DNA of 10,212 nucleotides, taken from a bacterium. Its GTDB lineage: Bacteria; JAJVIF01; JAGGVT01. Shown piece after piece: positions 1-5,700 of this stretch (positions are counted from its first letter, which is position 1; each line of letters begins with the position of its first letter). Made by a program: the position numbers and the translations under genes. The notes under the pieces were generated by a model. It made no database searches. It had not been told where the DNA came from and was given only the letters and a program-made list of their open reading frames with translations. The DNA lies in contig JAGGVT010000200.1 in the NCBI GenBank assembly GCA_021157815.1, positions 1-10,212 on the forward strand, written 5' to 3'.

Positions 1-2
1 AC

Positions 3-110
3 AACGAGTTCAATCGCGGATTTAGGGTATTCACTTACGATTCATGTCTGATAGATACCAATAAGCCGGTATGTTCTTTATTAATCAGCAATACGGTAAT
101 AGGCCTCTAA
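3..110 (+). CDS. Possible 3' end of a gene entering from the left edge (partial, hypothetical)
   Basis: Plus-strand frame 3 is open from the window edge to a TAA at 108-110, giving a 35-residue tail that begins NEFNRGFRVFTYD and ends NTVIGL. The other five frames close sooner in this stretch. The mixed hydrophobic and polar composition looks protein-like, and a gene ending here would converge on the GGDEF gene, leaving the octanucleotide array as the spacer between two converging 3' ends. An open run this short can easily occur by chance, I recognise no family, and no terminator follows. It is a weak call that the sequence to the left would settle. Confidence 0.3.
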   Translation, partial: NEFNRGFRVFTYDSCLIDTNKPVCSLLISNTVIGL

Positions 111-130
111 TTTAACCGGACAGTAGTGTA

Positions 131-450
131 CTAACCTACTAACCTACTAACTTGCTAACTTGCTAACCTGCTAACCTACTAACCTGCTAACTTACTAACC
201 TGCTAACTTACTAACTTACTAACTTGCTAACCTACTAACCTGCTAACTTACTAACTTACTAACCTGCTAACCTGCTAACTTGCTAACTTGCTAACCTGCT
301 AACTTACTAACCTGCTAACTTACTAACTTACTAACTTGCTAACCTGCTAACTTACTAACTTACTAACCTGCTAACTTGCTAACCTGCTAACCTGCTAACT
401 TGCTAACCTGCTAACCTGCTAACTTGCTAACCTGTTAACCTGCTAACCTG
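131..450. repeat. Octanucleotide tandem array, 40 units of CTAACYTR
   Basis: The array is 320 bp and divides into exactly 40 in-register 8-bp units. Six unit positions are fixed and two vary, only by transitions: position 6 is C or T and position 8 is A or G. All four types occur by hand count: CTAACCTG 17, CTAACTTA 10, CTAACTTG 9, CTAACCTA 4. The only other change is a C-to-T at 435, which makes unit 39 TTAACCTG. The array starts abruptly after GTGTA at 126-130. It ends inside the last codons of the GGDEF gene, whose stop is in unit 40. The plus strand is G-poor and every unit contains TAA on plus and TAG on minus, so no frame stays open. There are no spacers and no within-strand dyad, so it is not a CRISPR array or a hairpin. 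It is a minisatellite-type array, presumably length-variable by slippage or unequal recombination. Confidence 0.97.
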
Positions 451-1978
451 CTTCCAATGAACCTTCCACAATTCTGTTACGGCCTGTTTCCTTTGCCTCG
501 TACAACGCCTTGTCCGCTGCGTTGATTATATTGTCCAGTGAATAGTCCGCTCCTTTTTCGAGGCAGACAAGTCCAACCGAAACAGTAATATGCATTTTCT
601 CATCGGATTCAAGCATGTCGATAGGATGATTTTCAATGGTTTTGTGAAGACGGCCAATTACCGCTCTTGCGCTTTTAAGGCTGGTTCTGGGAAGAAGAAT
701 CACGAATTCCTCACCGCCGTAACGCGCGATTATATCTACCTTGTTCCTGATGCTTGAACTGAAAACAGTCGCGACATTTTTCAGAACAACATCACCCTGC
801 AAATGGCCATAAGTGTCGTTTACACGCTTGAAATGGTCGATGTCAAGCATTGCAAGGGACAGTGTGTCGTTAAAGCGTTTGCACCTGACCAGTTCGTTCT
901 GGAAATCCTCATAGAACGCACGTCGATTCGGAAGCCCTGTCAGTTCATCAACGGTTGAAAGGCGATGAATCTCCTGATACAAAAGTGCGTTGTTCAGTGC
1001 AAGCGAAATGTGATACGCCATCAAATGAAGCGTTTTCAGATAGTAATCCCGTTTTGCCGCGGTTTTGTGTGTTTCTAATGTAAGTGTACCAAGCGTTGTA
1101 TGGCGCGCCTCAAGTGGCACAGTGAAAATGGTCGGGCTTTCGGATTCAGTATGATTTCTTGGCGGAAACGTACCAAGCGGGATTTCAGTTGGCTCCTCGG
1201 TGAATTCAGGCACGTCAACCGGCTTGTAGATCTTGCTGTATCCCTCAGATTCATGCAGGAAAGCTAGCTTTTTATCGTCAGGTATTTTCTTTTCAATGAA
1301 ACTAAAAATTTCATTGTTACGGAAAATTTGAATCGCGCCAGCGGAGTATTCCAGAATGTTGCCAAGCAGAAGCATTATTGAACGTGTCATTTTTCTGAAA
1401 TCGGTTGGTTCCTGTGCAAGCAGGGCGATTCGACTGGCAATTGATCCCTCAATCAGGGACTGATCAAACAAATGAGAGTAGTTTTCAACAAACGAGTAAC
1501 CTGAAAGCTCGTTTTTTATATTCAACCATGTTTCATCATCAATACTGTCAGAGGCGCTTTTTGCAGCCAGTTGATTAGCAATGCTGATCATCTCGTTGAA
1601 TTCCATATCAGTCGAATTCTTGCAGAAATCCAGATTCATTTCACCCGCCCAGAATTCACCGATTTGATAATCCCTGCTGACTATCATCATCAGAGGAATT
1701 CTTGCAAGATCAGGATGCCTTCTCATGATATGGGCGACTTGAAATCCGGATATTGTTGCAAGATCCGATTCAAGAATGACCAGATGCGGTTTGTGTCGAT
1801 GCAGGGATTGAAGCAGCTTAAGCCCGTCGCTGAACTCAACGATGTTATGTTGCTTTCCAAGCTCATTTTTGAGGGTTGCAAGACTAGTCAACGTATTTAT
1901 GCCGATTACAATACGATAGGCTTCCGTTGAGTTATCAACTGTCTTGTCTGTAATTTCACTTACCTCTGCTGGATTCAT
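443..1978 (-). CDS. Diguanylate cyclase with degenerate receiver, GAF-like region and GGDEF domain
   Basis: Predicted cytoplasmic enzyme making c-di-GMP from two GTP. The ATG at 1978 (511 aa) is preferred over an in-frame TTG at 1996, because GGGGGA at 1989-1994 sits 10 nt upstream of the ATG and nothing comparable precedes the TTG. Residues about 21-124 have a receiver-like fold pattern (LVILESDLATISGFQV), but the first acidic pair is absent and the phospho-acceptor Asp is Glu70, so phosphorylation is unlikely. Residues about 184-332 are GAF-like. Residues about 342-505 form the cyclase domain with DELTGLPNRR, DIDHFK at 379-384 and an intact GGEEF at 421-425. The RxxD inhibitory-site position reads NKVD (412-415), so canonical product inhibition is probably lost. 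No membrane segment is seen. The final Ala-Gly and the TAG stop lie in the octanucleotide array. The cyclase call is firm; the input signal is unknown. Confidence 0.93.
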   Translation of the reverse strand: MNPAEVSEITDKTVDNSTEAYRIVIGINTLTSLATLKNELGKQHNIVEFSDGLKLLQSLHRHKPHLVILESDLATISGFQVAHIMRRHPDLARIPLMMIVSRDYQIGEFWAGEMNLDFCKNSTDMEFNEMISIANQLAAKSASDSIDDETWLNIKNELSGYSFVENYSHLFDQSLIEGSIASRIALLAQEPTDFRKMTRSIMLLLGNILEYSAGAIQIFRNNEIFSFIEKKIPDDKKLAFLHESEGYSKIYKPVDVPEFTEEPTEIPLGTFPPRNHTESESPTIFTVPLEARHTTLGTLTLETHKTAAKRDYYLKTLHLMAYHISLALNNALLYQEIHRLSTVDELTGLPNRRAFYEDFQNELVRCKRFNDTLSLAMLDIDHFKRVNDTYGHLQGDVVLKNVATVFSSSIRNKVDIIARYGGEEFVILLPRTSLKSARAVIGRLHKTIENHPIDMLESDEKMHITVSVGLVCLEKGADYSLDNIINAADKALYEAKETGRNRIVEGSLEAG

Positions 1979-1988
1979 GTAAATAATA

Positions 1989-1994
1989 TCCCCC
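1989..1994 (-). promoter_or_regulatory. Shine-Dalgarno-like GGGGGA that decides the GGDEF start
   Basis: On the minus strand GGGGGA lies 10 nt before the ATG at 1978. The alternative TTG start at 1996 overlaps the left side of this G run and has no purine-rich site before it. This favours the shorter 511-residue product, though the spacing is slightly long. Confidence 0.5.
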
Positions 1995-2022
1995 AATGCA
2001 ATCAGGATTTGTTTCGCCTAAC

Positions 2023-2028
2023 ATTATA
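2023..2028 (-). promoter_or_regulatory. Candidate -10 box (TATAAT) for the GGDEF gene
   Basis: A perfect TATAAT on the minus strand lies 44 nt before the chosen ATG, predicting a leader of roughly 38 nt. No good TTGACA-like hexamer is found 16-18 nt upstream, where the sequence is T-rich. It would therefore be a weak or activator-dependent sigma-70-type promoter, or chance in AT-rich DNA. Confidence 0.4.
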
Positions 2029-2100
2029 TAACACAAACAGAAAATATCTTTCTTAATTTGTGGCTTATGGAACTACCGGTCAGGTCGAATTGTCGCTCAT

Positions 2101-2128
2101 GTAGAATAACCGTTAAGGTAGAATAACC
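2101..2128. repeat. Two direct copies of GTAGAATAACC, 17 bp apart
   Basis: GTAGAATAACC occurs at 2101-2111 and again, perfectly, at 2118-2128. The copies lie about 75-105 bp upstream of the candidate -10 of the GGDEF gene. They could be tandem binding sites for a regulator, or simply a remnant of a small duplication. No known operator is recognised. Confidence 0.6.
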
Positions 2129-2149
2129 TATCAATTCGAGTAACACGTC

Positions 2150-2169
2150 ATTTTCGCGAAAGCGGGAAT
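2150..2169 (+). repeat. REP/dRS3-like palindrome, left copy (diverged)
   Basis: The 20-mer ATTTTCGCGAAAGCGGGAAT fits the pattern ATTCCC-N8-GGGAAT of dRS3-type repeats, with two mismatches in the left arm. Read on the opposite strand, it and its flank (TTAGATTCCCGCTTTCGCG) match the right copy at 2282-2301, so the two are inverted relative to each other. Confidence 0.75.
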
Positions 2170-2281
2170 CTAATTTCTTCTGATTCAAATGTAGGACAAT
2201 ATATGGATGATTGTGTTGGGTTGATAACATTAACCAGGAATGAAAAAACGAGTGCGATAGTCTGGTTTAAGAATAAAATAG

Positions 2282-2301
2282 ATTCCCGCTTTCGCGGGAA
2301 T
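2282..2301 (-). repeat. REP/dRS3-like palindrome, right copy (perfect)
   Basis: ATTCCCGCTTTCGCGGGAAT is a perfect ATTCCC-N8-GGGAAT element; most of the N8 core also pairs. With the left copy it brackets about 110 bp of non-coding DNA, an arrangement like a REP doublet or a small MITE with roughly 28-bp terminal inverted repeats. Such elements are known in several phyla, and RAYT transposases are thought to move related ones. No such gene is present here. Confidence 0.8.
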
Positions 2302-2326
2302 GGCGTAATCTCTTTTGCCGGAATTT

Positions 2327-2391
2327 TACCGGTGTCAGACCCCTTGATAATGGTATTGTCAAGGGCTCTGTCAAGGGCTCTGACACCGGTA
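2327..2391. repeat. 21-bp inverted repeat of the GGTGTCAGACCCC type
   Basis: The arms 2327-2347 (starting TACCGGTGTCAGA) and 2371-2391 (ending TGACACCGGTA) are inverted copies with one mismatch, separated by 23 bp. The loop contains an extra copy of the inner part of the right arm, so TCAAGGGCTCTG occurs twice in tandem at 2359-2370 and 2371-2382. The left arm could pair with either copy. The structure is too long and lacks a T tract on either side, so it does not look like a simple terminator. It resembles dispersed palindromic repeats of intergenic DNA. Confidence 0.8.
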
Positions 2392-2427
2392 TCCCAAGTA
2401 AATTTCAAATGCCATATATAGTAAAAC

Positions 2428-2442
2428 TTGTCTACCAGACAA
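2428..2442. repeat. Small inverted repeat TTGTCT-ACC-AGACAA
   Basis: Perfect 6-bp arms with a 3-nt loop, lying between the larger GTGTC-type palindromes and sharing the GTCT/AGAC core. It may be a degenerate member of the same group or chance. Confidence 0.4.
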
Positions 2443-2479
2443 TCCATGCCCCGCAGCATCATTGTGCAATTAATATGAA

Positions 2480-2507
2480 AGTGTCCGACCCCCTACATTC
2501 GGACACT
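2480..2507. repeat. Hairpin AGTGTCCGA / TCGGACACT
   Basis: Perfect 9-bp arms at 2480-2488 and 2499-2507 enclose the 10-nt loop CCCCCTACAT. The GTGTCCGACCCCC edge parallels GTGTCAGACCCC in the inverted repeat at 2327, which suggests one repeat family. Confidence 0.7.
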
Positions 2508-2511
2508 CAAG

Positions 2512-2535
2512 GTGTCTAGACACAAGTGTCTGACA
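2512..2535. repeat. Palindrome GTGTCTAGACAC plus an adjacent GTGTCTGACA
   Basis: Positions 2512-2523 are a perfect 12-bp palindrome. It is followed after 2 nt by GTGTCTGACA at 2526-2535, another GTGTC-type half element. These continue the cluster that starts at 2327. Confidence 0.65.
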
Positions 2536-2701
2536 TCGATTTATTGCCCATTTTGATCCTTCTGATTTTACCGAAATTAATATCAAAATCGATTCAATCC
2601 GAACACGATATGTACCCGTTTCTCAATCCTTTCCGAAAATTAGTACAAGTTTCACCCAGGGATGCCGACTCTCCCGGCGTGAGTATTTCATCACATTCCA
2701 C

Positions 2702-2729
2702 AAATAAAAAAAGGCGGCTAATAGCCGCC
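2702..2729 (-). terminator. Intrinsic terminator of the pseudopilin operon
   Basis: On the minus strand, GGCGGCTA-T-TAGCCGCC (2713-2729, seven or eight GC-rich pairs with a tiny loop) runs directly into TTTTTTTATTT (2712-2702). It begins 27 nt after the TAA of the giant GspK-like gene. The geometry is that of a classical Rho-independent terminator for minus-strand transcription. Confidence 0.93.
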
Positions 2730-2755
2730 GATTAAATATCAAATGTAAATTGCAT

Positions 2756-5700
2756 TTATGTCTTTGGCGGTGTGAATGAACCGCGTGTGAGACGTACGCC
2801 GTCAACCGGAACCTCCTCAAACGCCTTGATTGCGTAAGGCTGGTTTGAACTGTTATTCATAAGAACTCGCTGGTCAATTGTCTCATCGGGGTCAAATTCC
2901 CATCCGGTTGTTTCATAGCTGAGATAGTTTTCAGCGCCGAAGTCAACGATCCAGAATTTGTCGCGGGAAACATCAAGCTTGCTCGTTCCATTCGCAACTC
3001 GCACCGTACCGCGCGATTCAACACGATAAACATAACTTCTCGTAGTTATGTAGGGGCTTATCCACTTGAAATCATCAGCGCTGAACAACCTGAACCGCTG
3101 CTGTTTATAGTAGCGAGTGTCAGGGTTTTTCGGTGCCGAACTGTCACCCGCTTCATACGGGCTTAATAATTCAACACCATCAACAGCGTCATGAAGCCCA
3201 AATGTAACCGGGAATTCTGTCTGGTATATTGGTCCCCAAACCGCAAGAGCGTTGGGGCCATCGTCAATATCCCCAGATGCCTCATTGTCATTTGCCTGAT
3301 CGTACGCAGTTGGCACAACATGCCTGTTGTTAACAGTATCTTCCGGATCAGGCCCGTAATCGTTGTCGTAACCCTCCAACAGCCAGTTGACCGGCAATTC
3401 GCCGTTGTAAAGCGCAACATTGAACAGATCGGCGATATTTCTAAATGGCGGTTCGGGGTCGTACAACGGACGATCTTTTGTGAATGGGTCATCATCGAGG
3501 TCATACGGCGCGAACGGATTGGCACGGTAATTTTTTCCCGTTTCTCCACCGACGACCGGGAATATCAAATTATCGGGAACCGTTTCACGTGTAATGGAGA
3601 AAGTATGGCTATTGTTATCGTAACATGGAGAATTGAAAGATTTTGACCTGTTGTTATAAACCCATCTGCGGTATTCATCAACCTGGTGCGCGTATGTGTC
3701 AGCTATCGCGAGAGCGTAAAGCCTGTCAACATTTGATGTTCGATCATAACCAAGATTGATGGGCGTAGGCCTCATTGAGATTGTGCTCTCAATCATTGGC
3801 GCTGAACCATGATTATTACTGTTACTGTCCTGATAAACCGCTCCCTGGAACATAAGAAGGAATAACGCTCTAAGCACACTGCGAGGAGCGGTATTTATAT
3901 TCACTTTTCCGGGATATGCCTGTGGGATGAACGTGAACGGCTCATCACTTGGAAGTGTTGGTGTGTAGGATGGCCTGAAACAAAGGACATCCGCGCACAT
4001 TTGTATCGGATCAACCATGTGCTGGGGCATTACCGGGAGATCCATTAATCTCCAGTTCTGGTCATCACCCTCGTCGAGGTCTTCCCTGAAAGCCAGTGAC
4101 GCTTTCTGAATCACCTGAGCGAGTTCCTCTCTAAGTGCCTCATCCCACGGATCACCGGCAAGATTAATCGGACCAGCTGGATATGCAACTGCAGTTCCTC
4201 TTGAGCCGCCGGGATCTCCATCGCTCTGGGTTGCTACAAGTGTCATTCCCCAGCCCCACGATGGGAACAGTTCGTTTTGAGGGCTGGTGGTAAGGTTTGT
4301 CAGATTTGAACCGCTTCTGCCAACAGTGTAAATGTCAGTAGAGCCGCCAAAAATTGGCACTCCCATGAAACACAGCTTGTTGCCGTACGGATCCCAGTCA
4401 GGAGCAAGCATGAATAAATCCGGTCGTACAAGAACCAACTCCCTGCGGTTGTCAATGAGATTCTGGATTACAATCATGAAAGCATTTCCAACCGGGGGAG
4501 GGAATAGCTCATTGAAATTGATAAGAGTGTATGCCAACCATTCACCGTCAGGACTGAAATCGGGATACAAGGCGAAGTAGCCATCGGGGAGATTGGTGAT
4601 ATTGTCCGGCATTCCAGCTGTGGGCCCATCAAGTCGAACCACATAAATATCAGTGTGCTCTGTCAGCGGGTCAGCGGAGAAATCAAGTTCACCCCCGCCG
4701 GCAAACGCCACCGTGTTTGCAACAGGCGACCAGTCAGGCGACGCGGCTTCAAAGAAATCTCCACCGGGGCCTAACGGGATGCTCATTTTGGCTAGAGGAA
4801 CATTGCTGTTCCAGTTTGTGCTTACTCTTGAATCCGAAGGGATATCATAAACGGAAAGCGTCTGGTCTCCCATGCCGACATCTTTATCAACATAAATGAA
4901 TTGCGTTCCTTCGGAATTATATGATGGATGATATCCCTCGGCGTTGCTCATCTGAGTAAGAACGTCGCCACGCGGGATATCCACTTCATACACGTCTTCA
5001 AGAGCGTTCAATGTGTCGAACATAAGCCTGGTTCCTGTGAAATCGATATCACAGGCAAGCCCATCGTCTGTATTGGGAATTGGGATTCCCGGTCCGCCCA
5101 CATTGGTCGGTTCGAATGTGCTCAGGCCGGCGCCGTCAATTGACGCGATTATCTGCGTATCTCTTACAGACATTGGAACCATTGCGAGTGTTCCAAGGTC
5201 GGGAACATTGAGCATCGCCGGATATGCAGGATTTGCCGGATCCTGGAAATTGAAATGTTCTCGCTCGCGGTATGTAATCTGGCTGACTGGCTGCGAATCA
5301 GTCGTCATGTTTGTTTCCGCTTCTGCTGTAGCGGGGTCTTTTACGGGTTGAAGGATATATTCATCGTTAAGGTCGCCGTCAGCGTTAAGGTCAACAAGAC
5401 CATCTCGCCATCTGAAAAGCGATCTGGTTCGCTCGGCACCAAGCGTTTTGTTGAAGAATGTCTTTACGAAGTAATCATCCTCGTTGCAGAAGTTGAAGTT
5501 TATACGGTAATCCAGATGGTCGGAGAAATAATCGCTGGTTTCCGCATCGGCTGTATGCTCTGTTTCGTATGTGTAAACCGTACAGGTGCGATTGAGAGTT
5601 TCAAAATCCTCCATCGCGAGCGGCGTATAATTAGGATAATCGCGATAATTAAAACGTCCGGGATCGTTTAAAAAGTCCTTTGGATTATTGTAAATCCTCC

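Larger units (their letters stand above)
1997..2755. other. Gene-free intergenic region crowded with short repeats
   Basis: This 759-bp stretch separates the operon terminator from the GGDEF gene. It contains short open frames on both strands, up to about 100 codons. They run across the repeat elements, overlap one another, lack convincing ribosome sites and encode low-credibility peptides, so no gene is called. In order it holds the GGDEF leader, an 11-bp direct repeat, an inverted pair of REP-like palindromes, a long GTGTC-type inverted repeat with a 12-bp tandem duplication, several smaller GTGTC palindromes, and about 170 bp (2536-2701) in which I see nothing specific. The mixture resembles a landing or accumulation site for non-autonomous repeat elements. 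No transposase is visible. Confidence 0.75.

Noticed and set aside
131-450. CRISPR array
   Set aside because: The period is a constant 8 bp with no unique spacers, no dyad in the unit and no cas-like genes nearby.
131-450. Telomere-like or G-quadruplex-forming repeat
   Set aside because: The minus-strand unit resembles TTAG-type repeats, but G runs are at most two long, and four consecutive GG-bearing units never occur, so stable quadruplexes are unlikely. The array is internal, between genes.
131-450. Peptide-coding repeat
   Set aside because: TAA on the plus strand and TAG on the minus strand recur in every unit, so all six frames are closed.
2024-2462. Two short minus-strand open frames in the repeat-rich intergenic region
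   Set aside because: They overlap each other, translate through both REP-like palindromes and have no plausible ribosome site or protein character.
2526-2735. Plus-strand 69-codon open frame before the operon terminator
   Set aside because: It starts in a palindrome, ends inside the terminator hairpin, lacks a Shine-Dalgarno site and resembles no family.
4226-5068. Propeller region as a separate tolB-like gene joined by a frameshift or chimera
   Set aside because: The reading frame is continuous across both borders, with no internal ribosome site seen and similar composition on both sides, so a genuine fusion is the simpler reading.
3191-5671. Several plus-strand open frames of 60-150 codons opposite the giant gene
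   Set aside because: They are antisense shadows of a convincing coding frame, with no consistent ribosome sites or recognisable domains.
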